Assembly (NCBI RefSeq): GCF_021088345.1 | Contig: NZ_CP088156.1 | Coordinates: 7,741,001 to 7,805,000, forward strand | Source: Bradyrhizobium ontarionense | GTDB taxonomy: Bacteria > Pseudomonadota > Alphaproteobacteria > Rhizobiales > Xanthobacteraceae | DNA: 64,000 nt | Reading direction: 5' to 3' | Shown here: positions 19,423 to 28,122 of the stretch, piece by piece | Numbering within the stretch: the first letter of the stretch is position 1 | How the letters are laid out: the number at the start of each line of letters is the position of its first letter | Notes under the pieces: model-generated | Told to the model about the DNA's origin: nothing | Database searches by the model: none | What the model saw: the letters and a program-made list of their open reading frames with translations, nothing else | Program-made: the position numbers and the translations under genes

Positions 19423-20904
19423 GTGGCCATCACCATCGAGATCGATCACGCCAGGACGCGCCGCATGGCGCAGGGCGTGGGTCAAAGCCAGGGCCAAGCG
19501 CAGGCGCGCAGCCCGGTGCGGTCACCGCGCAGCGCCGGCGGTCCGGTGGTTCCGCAGGGCGTCAAGGGACCGATCCGGCGGCTGAAATGGCTGATCCTGG
19601 TGCTCACGCTCGGCGTCTACTACGTCACGCCGTTCCTGCGCTGGAACCGCGGGCCGAACGCGCCGGGCCAGGCGGTGCTGCTCGATTTCGCCCATGGTCG
19701 GCTCTATCTCGGCCCGATCGAGATCTGGCCCCAGGATCTCTATCTCATCACCGCGGCGATGCTGCTGGCGACCTTGATCCTGGTCCTGGTCAATGCGCTC
19801 GCCGGCCGCCTGTGGTGCGGCTTCGCCTGTCCGCAGACGGTGTGGACCGACCTGTTCCTGCTGGTGGAGCGACTGGTCGAGGGCGATCGGCGGCAGCGGC
19901 TGAAGAACATCGGCGCGCCGCTCTCCGCGCGGCGCATCGCGCAGATCGCGACCAAGCATGTGCTGTGGATGACAATCGCGCTCGGCACCGGCGGCACGCT
20001 GATCTTCTACTTCACCGACGCGCCGGAGCTCGTGCGTGATGTCATGCATGGCGAGATGTCGGCGACCGCGCTGACCTGGACGCTCGCCTTCGCCGGCACG
20101 ACCTACGGCCTTGCCGGTTTCGCGCGCGAGCAGGTCTGCACCTTCATGTGTCCGTGGCCGCGTCTTCAAGGCGCGATCTGGGATCCGGAAGCCTTCACCG
20201 TCAACTATCGCGACTATCGCGGCGAAGCGCGCATGTCGGCGAAGAAGGCCGCCGAGGCGCGATCGCACGGCCTGCCGGCCGGCGATTGCGTCGATTGCGG
20301 CGCCTGCGTCGCGGTCTGTCCGATCGGCATCGACATCCGCCAGGGGCCGAGCTTCGCCTGCATCAATTGCGGCCTCTGCGTCGATGCCTGCGACGGCGTG
20401 ATGGCCAAGCTCGACCGCCCGCGCGGCCTGATCGACTACGAGAGCTGGCGCAACATCGAGCGCGGCCGCGTCGGGGAGACGCGTGTGTCGCGGCTGGTGC
20501 GGCCGAAGACGGTCGGGCTCGCGCTCGCCTGCGTGGCGCTGGCTGCGGTGATCGCGGTGTCGTTCGCAACCAAGACCACGGCCGTGCTCTCGGTGCAGCA
20601 CGATCGCGATCCCCTCGCGGTGCGGCTCTCCGACGGCTCGGTGCGCAATGCCTACACGGTGAAGCTGCTCAACAAGTCGGCCGCGCCGCAGAGCTTCAGG
20701 CTCGCGCTCAGCGGCGTCGATGCGGTGCTCGCCATCGTCGGCCATGCGCAGGGGGCGTTGATCGCGGTCGAGCCGGAGGGTTCGGAAACCCTGCGCGTGA
20801 CGCTCACGATGACCGAGCCGCGCGATGGTGATGTCATGTTCTCGGCGGTCGATCCGAGCGGGCAGGCCGTGCTGTCCGCGCACGACCGCTTCGTCAATCG
20901 GTAG
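19423..20904 (+). CDS. CcoG/FixG-type cytochrome c oxidase accessory polyferredoxin
   Basis: The 493-residue membrane protein shows LKWLILVLTLGVYYVTPFLRW as the first membrane segment, then the redox-type LWCGFACPQTVW and VCTFMCPWPRLQ. Two ferredoxin clusters follow: CVDCGACVAVCP and CINCGLCVDAC. A C-terminal single membrane segment and an Ig-like periplasmic domain complete the FixG/RdxA/CcoG order. CcoG assists copper delivery to cbb3 oxidase. I chose GTG 19423 (GAGGG 5 bp upstream); the open frame upstream is only non-coding repeat. It is unusual in having no ccoNOP or fixHIS genes beside it. Confidence 0.88.
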   Translation: MAITIEIDHARTRRMAQGVGQSQGQAQARSPVRSPRSAGGPVVPQGVKGPIRRLKWLILVLTLGVYYVTPFLRWNRGPNAPGQAVLLDFAHGRLYLGPIEIWPQDLYLITAAMLLATLILVLVNALAGRLWCGFACPQTVWTDLFLLVERLVEGDRRQRLKNIGAPLSARRIAQIATKHVLWMTIALGTGGTLIFYFTDAPELVRDVMHGEMSATALTWTLAFAGTTYGLAGFAREQVCTFMCPWPRLQGAIWDPEAFTVNYRDYRGEARMSAKKAAEARSHGLPAGDCVDCGACVAVCPIGIDIRQGPSFACINCGLCVDACDGVMAKLDRPRGLIDYESWRNIERGRVGETRVSRLVRPKTVGLALACVALAAVIAVSFATKTTAVLSVQHDRDPLAVRLSDGSVRNAYTVKLLNKSAAPQSFRLALSGVDAVLAIVGHAQGALIAVEPEGSETLRVTLTMTEPRDGDVMFSAVDPSGQAVLSAHDRFVNR

Positions 20905-20912
20905 AGGAGGGC

Positions 20913-21851
20913 CTAGAGATAGGCTTTCGGCAGCAGCATGTGGATGCCCTTGTTGCCGTCGACCAGCTGGGTGACGCGCAGATTGCCGGCCAGCGAGCAC
21001 AGCATGTAGGCCTGGTTGCGCGACAGGTTGGTGCGGGCGCAGACGTGCTTGACCATCTCGCGCACGGCCTGCTTGGCGGCGTCGTCGAGATCCTCGTCGA
21101 GCCCGATCGACATCAGGTGCGTGGCGTTCTCGGCGAACGGCCAGGTGATGTCCATGTCCTTGCGCACGGTAAGGCGGAAGCTGCCGGTGACGCCGGTCTC
21201 GAGCGCGGTGATGCAGACCTCGCCGTCACCCTGCACGCCGTGGCCGTCGCCGGCGAAGAACAGCGCGCCCTCGTTGAACACGGGCAGATACAGCGTCGTG
21301 CCGGGCCGCAGCTCCTTGTTGTCCATGTTGCCGCCGAAGCTGCGCGGCACCGGCGATCCGCAGCGCCCCCACGCCGGCGGCGGCGCGGTGCCGATGATGC
21401 CGAAGAACGGGTCGAGCGCGATCTCGGTGCCCCATGGCATGATGCAGACCTGGCGCTCGTGATCGACCTTCGGATGGATGGTCTCGTAGTCGGTGAACTC
21501 GTCCGGCAGGGTGCCGAGCAAAGGCAGGATCGAGACGAAGCCCCAGTCCTGGCTGACCTTCACATTGAGGATGTCGACCTGCAGCGTATCGCCGGGCTGC
21601 GCGCCCTTCACGTAGACGGGGCCGGTGATGAAATGCGGTCCCGGGCCCTGGATCATGGTGTCGAGCGCGGTGAGGTAGTTGGCCGGCACCAGGCTGCGGT
21701 CCTCGGGAAGCGTCTCCTTGCCGCCGGCCGGGAACGAATGCAGCGTCACGGTGTCGCCCGAGGCGATTTCGAGCACGGGCGGCGTGGCGCTGTCGAGATA
21801 GCCCCACACCATGCTCTCATGCGTCGCGGGAATTTCGTGGCGTTTCGACAT
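20913..21851 (-). CDS. Acetamidase/formamidase-family protein
   Basis: The 312-residue protein of the FmdA_AmdA fold contains FITGPVYVKGAQPGDTL near 80, FGGNMDNKEL and FFAGDGHGVQGDGEV, which carry the metal-binding and active-site regions of formamidases. It would hydrolyse a short amide to ammonia and an acid in the cytoplasm. Start 21851 has ACGGAG upstream and matches family starts; the longer open frame adds a non-homologous leader. It converges with the CcoG-like gene (8 bp between stops). Confidence 0.87.
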   Translation of the reverse strand: MSKRHEIPATHESMVWGYLDSATPPVLEIASGDTVTLHSFPAGGKETLPEDRSLVPANYLTALDTMIQGPGPHFITGPVYVKGAQPGDTLQVDILNVKVSQDWGFVSILPLLGTLPDEFTDYETIHPKVDHERQVCIMPWGTEIALDPFFGIIGTAPPPAWGRCGSPVPRSFGGNMDNKELRPGTTLYLPVFNEGALFFAGDGHGVQGDGEVCITALETGVTGSFRLTVRKDMDITWPFAENATHLMSIGLDEDLDDAAKQAVREMVKHVCARTNLSRNQAYMLCSLAGNLRVTQLVDGNKGIHMLLPKAYL

Positions 21852-22134
21852 GGGCTGGCTCCGTGGGGCTTGGTTCTTACAGGTGATTTCAAGGCAGGAT
21901 GCGATAGCCGGCAATGCCAAAAACTGGTCAGCCTTGCTCATCGCACCGGCAGAGCCGCGTTGCTCCGGCGTGTCACGTCAATTTTGCCAATTGGCCGGCG
22001 CAAGCGATCTAGCCGCCATGACGCAGCGGTAGCACGGCCGGCGACGCTCGCAGCTTGCGCATGCAGTGCGCCGTCGCGAGGCCGAGGCGCCGGGCCACTA
22101 CCAAGCTCATGGAATTCATGCGAGAATACGCGTG

Positions 22135-22533
22135 ATGGCCGCGTCGGGGTCTCTGATCATGCGTCGTTCCCTGCACACCGAGCACGAGATTCTGGTTCTG
22201 CTTGGCGAGGCGGAGTCGGGTGTTCCGATTGCCGAAATTTGCAGCACCGCGGGCGTGTCGCTGCGCACGTTCTATCGTTGGCGCAAGCGCTATGGCGGTC
22301 TCAGCAGTCCTGCTCTGCGCCACTTGAAGGAGCTGGAGATCGAGAACCAGCGGCTGCGTTCGCTGGTGACGAAGCTCGTCGGGGGCCAGCCGAACACGCC
22401 GGCTTCTGTGAAAGCCGCACCGCGGCCGCTGCGCCAGGATTGCGGCAGCACGCCTCACGGTGTGGCCGGCGCGCCGGGGCAGGGACGTGGCGCCGTGATC
22501 GGCCGCTATGCCTCGGTGCGCTACGGGCGCTGA
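22135..22533 (+). CDS. IS3-family OrfA-like remnant
   Basis: This 132-residue frame contains an IS3 OrfA HTH (AEICSTAGVSLRTFYRWRKRYGG) followed by a leucine-zipper-like LKELEIENQRLRSLV. The rest of the protein is low-complexity and no OrfB integrase (DDE) or terminal repeats follow within the 71 bp before the next gene. It is probably a broken or domesticated transposition gene. The start could also be the ATG at 22159. Confidence 0.6.
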   Translation: MAASGSLIMRRSLHTEHEILVLLGEAESGVPIAEICSTAGVSLRTFYRWRKRYGGLSSPALRHLKELEIENQRLRSLVTKLVGGQPNTPASVKAAPRPLRQDCGSTPHGVAGAPGQGRGAVIGRYASVRYGR

Positions 22534-22604
22534 CCAGCCGACATTCGGGTCGTTGCGTCATCGGCCGGATCGCTCCGGCCGATGGCATGCTCGTTTCAGC
22601 GATG

Positions 22605-24938
22605 TCAGGTCGCGAGCTGGTTGCCGATCGGCAGCGCGCGCAGGCGCTTGCCGGTGGCGGCAAAGATCGCGTTGGCGAGCGCTGGCGCGAACGGCGGCAC
22701 ACCCGGCTCGCCGACACCGCTCGGCGGCGCGTCGGCATCGGCGGGCACGATGTGCACGTTGGTGACCAGCGGCGCCTCGTCGATCCGGACCACCTGGAAG
22801 TCGTCGAAGTTGCGCTGCTGCACCCGGCCGTTCTTGAAGCTGATCTCGCCGTATTTGGCGAGGCTCAGCCCCATGATCGCAGCACCCTCGAGTTGCGACT
22901 GGATGCGCTCCGGGTTGACGAAGGTGCCGCAATCGATCGCGCTGTCGACCTGATGCACCAAAAGCTTGCCCTTGTCGTCGACCGAGACCTCCACGATGGT
23001 CGCGATGTAGCTGACGAAGCTGCGATGCGCGGCGATGCCGAGGCCGTGACCCTTGGGAACCGAGCGGCCCCAATTGCCCTTCTCGGCCACGAACTCGACG
23101 ACGCGGCGCAGCCGACCGGTATCGATTGGGTAGCTCTCATAGGGCTCGCCATAGTTCCAGAGATCCTTCACCGAGGCGAGCTTGACGATACGCGGACTGC
23201 CGATCAGTTCGAGCAGCATGTCCTTCTGGTCGCGGCCGGTGGCGTGGGCGATCTCGCCGACCATCGACTGCACCGCGAAGGCGCGCGGGATGTTGGAGAC
23301 CGAGCGGAACCAGCCGATGCGCGTATGCGCCTTGGCCGCCGGATTCTCGCAGCTGATGTTGGCGATCTCGAACGGCATGTCGACGAGGCCCATGCCGAGT
23401 TCGAACGGCGCCGCATGATCGGCGCCGGCCGCGAAGGTCGACAGGATCGTCGGCGCGACGCTGCGGTGACGCCAGGCCACCACCTTGCCGGACTTGTCGA
23501 GGCCGGCCTCGATGCGCTCCACCGACACCGTGTGCAGGAAGTCGTGATGGAGGTCGTCATCGCGCGTCCACTGCACCTTCACCGGCGCGCCCAGCGTTTT
23601 CGAGAGCAGGGCGGCCTCGAGTGCGAAGTCGCATTTCGATTTGCGGCCGAAACCACCGCCGAGCAGCGTAACGTTGACGGTCACGTTCTCAAGTGGGATC
23701 TGCAGCGTCTTGGCGACGTCCTCGTGGGTGCCGCCGGGGCTCTGCACCGGCGCCCAGATCTCCGCCTTGTCGCCCTTGACGTCGGCGACCGCGACCGGCG
23801 GCTCCATGCTGGCATGGGCGAAATGCGGCAGATAGTACTCGCCGGTGATGACCTTGTCGGCCGATTTCAGTGCCGCCTCCGCGTCACCTTCCTGGCGCAC
23901 GACGAGGCCCGGCTGGCGTGCGGCGGCTTCGAGCTCGGCGCGATAGCCGACCGAGTCGTAGCTCCCATTGTCACCGTCGTCCCACTCGATCTTGAGCGCG
24001 TCGCGGCCCTTGATCGCAGCACCGGTGTTGCGTGCGATCACAGCGACGCCACCGAGCGGCTGGAACTTCGACGGCCAGGGCCAACCCTTGACCTCGAGCA
24101 CCTGCTCGACGCCAGGGACCTTCAGCGCCTCGGCCGAGTCGAACGACTTCAACTTGCCGCCGGTGACCGGCGGTCGCGCGATGACGGCGTATTTCATGCC
24201 GGGCAGGCGGACATCGGCGCCGTAGCGCGCCTTGCCGACGGTGATGTCGTGCAGGTCGACGATGCTGACCTGGCCCTTGCCGAGATAGCGGAAATCCTTC
24301 GGCGACTTCAGCTGCACCGTGTCGATTGCGGGCACCGCCTCATTGGCGGCGTCGGCGGCGAGCTCGCCGAAGCCGAGGCGTCGGCCGCTTGCGCTGTGCA
24401 CGACCTCGTGGTTGACCGCCTTCACCTCGCTCGCCGGCACGCCGAGGCGCTTGGCCGCTGCGGCTTCGAGCATGCTACGTGCCATGGCGCCGATCTGGCG
24501 CATCGGCAGCAGATAGTGTCGCGTGCTGCGCGAGCCGTCGGTGTCCTGGTTGCCGAACTTCACCTCGTCACCGGGCGCCTGCACGACGCGCACGCGCGAC
24601 CAGTCGGCTTCCATTTCCTCCGCCACGATCAGTGGCAGGCTGGTGCGCACGCCGGTTCCCATCTCGGAGCGATGGGCGAGAATGGATACGATGCCGTCGG
24701 GCGCGATCGCGACGAAGACCTTGGGATCGACCACGGTGCCGTGGGGCATCTTGCCGGCGCCGGTCTCATAGGTGGCGAACGCCGGACGCGACAACAGCGG
24801 CGCGGCGAGCACGAAGCCGCCGGCGAGTCCCAGCGTCTGCAGAATGGCGCGGCGGGAGACGTTCTCGACCTTGAGGTGCCGCTCGAAGCCGCGGCGCGAC
24901 GACGACTTCGCGATGTCGGGATTTGCAATGATGCTCAT
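22605..24938 (-). CDS. Molybdenum hydroxylase large subunit (IorB/xanthine dehydrogenase family), exported
   Basis: The protein has about 777 residues. [22 protein letters not shown] near residue 28 is a twin-arginine leader, as in periplasmic IorB-type aldehyde dehydrogenases and isoquinoline oxidoreductases. Moco-binding segments include GGGFGRKS and the C-terminal GVGEPGVPP with the catalytic Glu. It lacks a fused FAD domain. I took ATG 24938, 2 bp after the small-subunit stop; GTG 24944 is possible. The pair could oxidise aldehydes or N-heterocycles, passing electrons to a cytochrome not encoded here. Confidence 0.88.
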   Translation of the reverse strand: MSIIANPDIAKSSSRRGFERHLKVENVSRRAILQTLGLAGGFVLAAPLLSRPAFATYETGAGKMPHGTVVDPKVFVAIAPDGIVSILAHRSEMGTGVRTSLPLIVAEEMEADWSRVRVVQAPGDEVKFGNQDTDGSRSTRHYLLPMRQIGAMARSMLEAAAAKRLGVPASEVKAVNHEVVHSASGRRLGFGELAADAANEAVPAIDTVQLKSPKDFRYLGKGQVSIVDLHDITVGKARYGADVRLPGMKYAVIARPPVTGGKLKSFDSAEALKVPGVEQVLEVKGWPWPSKFQPLGGVAVIARNTGAAIKGRDALKIEWDDGDNGSYDSVGYRAELEAAARQPGLVVRQEGDAEAALKSADKVITGEYYLPHFAHASMEPPVAVADVKGDKAEIWAPVQSPGGTHEDVAKTLQIPLENVTVNVTLLGGGFGRKSKCDFALEAALLSKTLGAPVKVQWTRDDDLHHDFLHTVSVERIEAGLDKSGKVVAWRHRSVAPTILSTFAAGADHAAPFELGMGLVDMPFEIANISCENPAAKAHTRIGWFRSVSNIPRAFAVQSMVGEIAHATGRDQKDMLLELIGSPRIVKLASVKDLWNYGEPYESYPIDTGRLRRVVEFVAEKGNWGRSVPKGHGLGIAAHRSFVSYIATIVEVSVDDKGKLLVHQVDSAIDCGTFVNPERIQSQLEGAAIMGLSLAKYGEISFKNGRVQQRNFDDFQVVRIDEAPLVTNVHIVPADADAPPSGVGEPGVPPFAPALANAIFAATGKRLRALPIGNQLAT

Positions 24939-24940
24939 GA

Positions 24941-25393
24941 TCACACCCCCGTCGAGGCCAGATGGACCGCATTCTCGATGCGCTGATAGCAGCCGCAGCG
25001 GCAGATGTTGCCGGACATCGCGTCCCGGATCTCGTCATGCGACGGCTTCGGATTCGCGCTCAGGAGCGCGGCCGCCTGCATGATCTGCCCGGCCTGGCAG
25101 AAGCCGCATTGCGGCACGTTGACCTGGCGCCAGGCTTTCTGCACCGGATGGTCGCCGGTCGGGTGCAGGCCCTCGATGGTCGTGACCTCGCGGCCCGCCA
25201 CGTCCGACACGGCGGTGATGCAGGCGCGTGCGGCCTCCTTGTCGACCAATACGGTGCAGGCGCCGCACAGCGCCTGGCCGCAGCCATATTTGGAGCCGGT
25301 GAGCCCGAGCTCGTCGCGCAGATACCACAACAGCGGCAGGCTCGGATCGCCATCCCAGGCCTGCTCCTGTCCGTTGATTTTCACCTTGATCAT
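24941..25393 (-). CDS. [2Fe-2S] small subunit of molybdenum hydroxylase (IorA type)
   Basis: The 150-residue protein has a plant-type [2Fe-2S] cluster, GSKYGCGQALCGACTV, and a second C-terminal cluster, QCGFCQAGQ plus NICRCGCY, as in CoxS/IorA. It relays electrons from the Moco subunit encoded immediately downstream. ATG 25393 (MIKVKINGQ) is the family start; the open frame upstream to 25462 is not homologous. The protein has no own signal and would be co-exported with the twin-arginine large subunit (family knowledge). Confidence 0.9.
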   Translation of the reverse strand: MIKVKINGQEQAWDGDPSLPLLWYLRDELGLTGSKYGCGQALCGACTVLVDKEAARACITAVSDVAGREVTTIEGLHPTGDHPVQKAWRQVNVPQCGFCQAGQIMQAAALLSANPKPSHDEIRDAMSGNICRCGCYQRIENAVHLASTGV

Positions 25394-25649
25394 GATTGCC
25401 CTCGTTCTGTCGGACCAATGGTCGTCAGTTCTGATCTCTGGTGGACGCGCGCAGGACCACATGTCCTGGATGCGCGCGCCGGCTCAATTGAGAGTTGTTG
25501 GAAAGCCACGCATGATAGCAGACCGCGATGGGCATCGGTCTACACAGCCGCGTGTGTTCCCGGGAGCAGCGTGCGGCGCTGCATCGTAGGCTGGGCACGT
25601 CAGCTAACGCACTGCGAAAAAATTCACGCGCGAAAAGAAAAACATCGCG

Positions 25650-25687
25650 AAAAAAAATGCCTCGCCGGCGTGAGGGCAGGCGAGGCA
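25650..25687 (-). terminator. Rho-independent terminator of the xoxF-xoxG-adhC-gfa operon
   Basis: On the minus strand a 9-bp perfect stem (TGCCTCGCC/GGCGAGGCA, 12-nt loop) is followed directly by eight T residues, 54 bp after the gfa stop. The remainder of the 25394-25740 gap shows no gene. Confidence 0.9.
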
Positions 25688-25740
25688 CCAAGTCTTCAGG
25701 AAGGAACGCTTTAGTTGATAGGCTTCGAGCGCTGCGGCCC

Positions 25741-26304
25741 TCAGGCCGCCTTTGCTTTCGCCACGTGGGTGGCAATCGCATCCATCAGGGCCGGCGACAG
25801 GCAGTCATAGGGCTCGAGCCCCAGCTCCTTCAGTCGCGCCCGAATCTCACCCATCTGCTCCGGCTTCACTCCGGACTCGATCACCGAGGAGACGAAGGCC
25901 GCAAATCCCGGCGCCGCCGAACCCTGCTCCTGGAACAGCTCGGGATGAATGAAGTCGAGGCCGTAGAACGGGTGACCCGTGTTCTCGATCCGGCCGTACA
26001 TGTGGGTGCCGCAGCCGGTACAGGCATAGCGCTGGATGACGGCGGAGGCATCGACGATCTTGAGCTTGTCGCCGTTCTCCAGCACCGTGACGTTCTGCCG
26101 CGGCACCACGGCCACGACCGAGAAGTTTGCGCCGGAGGGCTTCCAGCACTTGGTGCAGCCGCAGGCGTGGTTGTGCGCGACATCGCCCTTGATGCCGACC
26201 TTTACCGGCCGGTCGTGGCACTTGCAGACCAGCGTGCCGCCGGCGAAGTGGCCGCTTCCCTGTTTGACGCCGTTATCAACGGACGGGTGGATGTGGACAG
26301 TCAT
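25741..26304 (-). CDS. gfa: Glutathione-dependent formaldehyde-activating enzyme (GFA)
   Basis: The 187-residue GFA protein binds structural and catalytic zinc through [19 protein letters not shown] and [13 protein letters not shown], the expected cysteine pattern. It accelerates condensation of formaldehyde with glutathione to S-hydroxymethylglutathione, the substrate of the enzyme encoded just upstream. GAGGAGG lies before the ATG. It is the last gene of the methanol operon; a strong terminator follows. Confidence 0.95.
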   Translation of the reverse strand: MTVHIHPSVDNGVKQGSGHFAGGTLVCKCHDRPVKVGIKGDVAHNHACGCTKCWKPSGANFSVVAVVPRQNVTVLENGDKLKIVDASAVIQRYACTGCGTHMYGRIENTGHPFYGLDFIHPELFQEQGSAAPGFAAFVSSVIESGVKPEQMGEIRARLKELGLEPYDCLSPALMDAIATHVAKAKAA

Positions 26305-26337
26305 GGCGCAATCCTCCTCAGTTTTGCGTGCTTGGGG

Positions 26338-27447
26338 TCAGAACACGACGACGGAACGGATCGATTTTCCCTCATGCATCAGGTCGAAGCCCTTGTTGAT
26401 CTCTTCGAGCTTGAGCGTGTGGGTGATCATCGGGTCGATTTCGATCTTCCCGTTCATGTACCAGTCGACGATCTTGGGAACGTCGGTGCGCCCGCGGGCG
26501 CCGCCGAACGCAGTGCCCTTCCAGACGCGCCCGGTGACGAGCTGGAACGGACGGGTCGATATCTCCTTGCCGGCCTCGGCGACGCCGATGATGATCGATT
26601 CGCCCCAACCGCGATGGCAGGCTTCCAGCGCCTGGCGCATCACCGTGGTGTTGCCGGTGCAGTCGAAGGTGTAGTCGGCGCCGCCGTCGGTAAGCGCGAC
26701 CAGATGCTGGACGATGTCGCCGGTCACCTTCTTCGGGTTGACGAAATGGGTCATGCCGAAGCGGCGGCCCCATTCCTCCTTGCTGTCATTGACGTCGACG
26801 CCGACGATCTTGTCGGCACCGGCCATCCTGGCACCCTGGAGCACGTTGAGACCGATACCGCCGAGGCCGAATACGATGACGTTCGAGCCGGGCGTGACCT
26901 TGGCCGTGTTGACGACAGCACCGACGCCGGTGGTGACGCCGCAGCCGATGTAGCAGCTCTTGTCGAAGGGCGCGTCCTCGCGAATCTTCGCGACCGCGAT
27001 CTCCGGGAGCACGGTGAAGTTGGAGAAGGTCGAGCAGCCCATGTAATGGTAGATGGCCTGGCCCTTGTAGCTGAAGCGCGACGTGCCGTCGGGCATCAGG
27101 CCCTTGCCCTGCGTGGCGCGAATCGCGGTGCAGAGATTGGTCTTGCGGCTGAGGCAGCTCTTGCACTGGCGGCATTCCGGTGTGTACAGCGGAATGACGT
27201 GGTCGCCGGGCTTGACCGAGGTCACGCCAGGGCCAACCTCACGGACGATGCCGGCGCCTTCGTGGCCGAGGATCGAGGGGAAGATGCCTTCGCTGTCCAA
27301 TCCATCCAGCGTGTAGGCATCGGTGTGGCAGATGCCGGTCGCCTTGATCTCGACCAGCACTTCACCCGCCTTCGGGCCCTCGAGGTCAACCTCGACGATC
27401 TCCAGCGGTTTCTTGGCTTCGAAAGCCACCGCGGCGCGCGTCTTCAT
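26338..27447 (-). CDS. adhC: S-(hydroxymethyl)glutathione dehydrogenase (class III ADH)
   Basis: The 369-residue zinc-dependent MDR dehydrogenase has GHEGAGIV at the catalytic zinc site, four structural-zinc cysteines ([15 protein letters not shown]), the NAD fold [18 protein letters not shown] and [12 protein letters not shown] class III features. It oxidises S-hydroxymethylglutathione to S-formylglutathione with NAD+. It is also called FlhA in methylotrophs. It sits between xoxG and gfa in one minus-strand operon. Confidence 0.95.
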   Translation of the reverse strand: MKTRAAVAFEAKKPLEIVEVDLEGPKAGEVLVEIKATGICHTDAYTLDGLDSEGIFPSILGHEGAGIVREVGPGVTSVKPGDHVIPLYTPECRQCKSCLSRKTNLCTAIRATQGKGLMPDGTSRFSYKGQAIYHYMGCSTFSNFTVLPEIAVAKIREDAPFDKSCYIGCGVTTGVGAVVNTAKVTPGSNVIVFGLGGIGLNVLQGARMAGADKIVGVDVNDSKEEWGRRFGMTHFVNPKKVTGDIVQHLVALTDGGADYTFDCTGNTTVMRQALEACHRGWGESIIIGVAEAGKEISTRPFQLVTGRVWKGTAFGGARGRTDVPKIVDWYMNGKIEIDPMITHTLKLEEINKGFDLMHEGKSIRSVVVF

Positions 27448-27510
27448 CTCTTCAACTCCTGTTTCATTCTCGCGGGCCCGCGACGCTGTCCTGGTCGCGG
27501 TCCCCTTCAG

Positions 27511-28044
27511 TCACTTCTTGCCCATGCAGGAGTTCTCCGCCTCCGTGTAGGAAGGCAGCTTATCCTCGTGCTTGGCCGGGCGAACGCGTCCCACCGCATC
27601 ATTGCTGCGGGCGCGCAGGTAGATGTAGAGATCATCCATGTAGCAGGCGACGTTCGGATTGTCGCCGAAGGCCGGCATGACGTTCTCCTGGGCCGTGCTT
27701 ATGTTCTTGCGGCCGCTCGCGACGACTCCGAGAAAATCGCCATAGCTCATGTTCTTGACCGAGTCCTTGAGCGCAGGCGCATAGGTCGATCCCATGCCGT
27801 CGGGGCCGTGGCAGACGTGGCATTCAGAGTGATAACGGCGGTATCCGGAGTAGGTGTACCAGTCGACCGATCCGTCGGCGCCTACCTTGTAGGTCGGATT
27901 GCCATCCTTATCGAAGTACTTCCCTTCTTCGGACTTGACAGCCGTAGGGTCTCCGGGGCCTTCGGCCCAGGCGTTCTCGGCGACAGTCATCCCGCCGGTT
28001 GCCAGGCTCAGAGCCGCGGCGACCGCAAAACAGATTCTACGCAA
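27511..28044 (-). CDS. xoxG: Methanol-metabolism c-type cytochrome (XoxG-like, 4-Cys)
   Basis: The 177-residue periplasmic cytochrome has an N-terminal signal (ICFAVAAALSLATGG, cleavage near AWA) and one CHVCH heme site at about residue 77. Two extra cysteines (VACYMDD and ENSCMGKK) fit the four-cysteine cytochrome family linked to methanol oxidation. It is the likely electron acceptor of XoxF. The start appears to be TTG at 28044 with AAGGG upstream. A perfect hairpin separates it from xoxF. Confidence 0.88.
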   Translation of the reverse strand: MRRICFAVAAALSLATGGMTVAENAWAEGPGDPTAVKSEEGKYFDKDGNPTYKVGADGSVDWYTYSGYRRYHSECHVCHGPDGMGSTYAPALKDSVKNMSYGDFLGVVASGRKNISTAQENVMPAFGDNPNVACYMDDLYIYLRARSNDAVGRVRPAKHEDKLPSYTEAENSCMGKK

Positions 28045-28080
28045 GGGCGTTTTCCCTTAATTTTTTGGGGTAGGCGAACC

Positions 28081-28105
28081 GGCGCATGGACGTTGTCCAT
28101 GCGCC
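28081..28105 (-). promoter_or_regulatory. Intercistronic hairpin between xoxF and xoxG
   Basis: A perfect 11-bp stem, GGCGCATGGAC/GTCCATGCGCC, with a 3-nt GTT loop, lies 18 bp after the xoxF stop. In the direction of transcription no T-run follows, so it is not a standard terminator. It may instead stabilise the xoxF message or attenuate xoxG. Confidence 0.75.
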
Positions 28106-28122
28106 GGGCCATGGTGCCTAGC

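Noticed and set aside
20940..24986. 1348-residue open frame on the plus strand
   Set aside because: It is antisense to the formamidase and molybdenum hydroxylase genes, with no recognisable domain.
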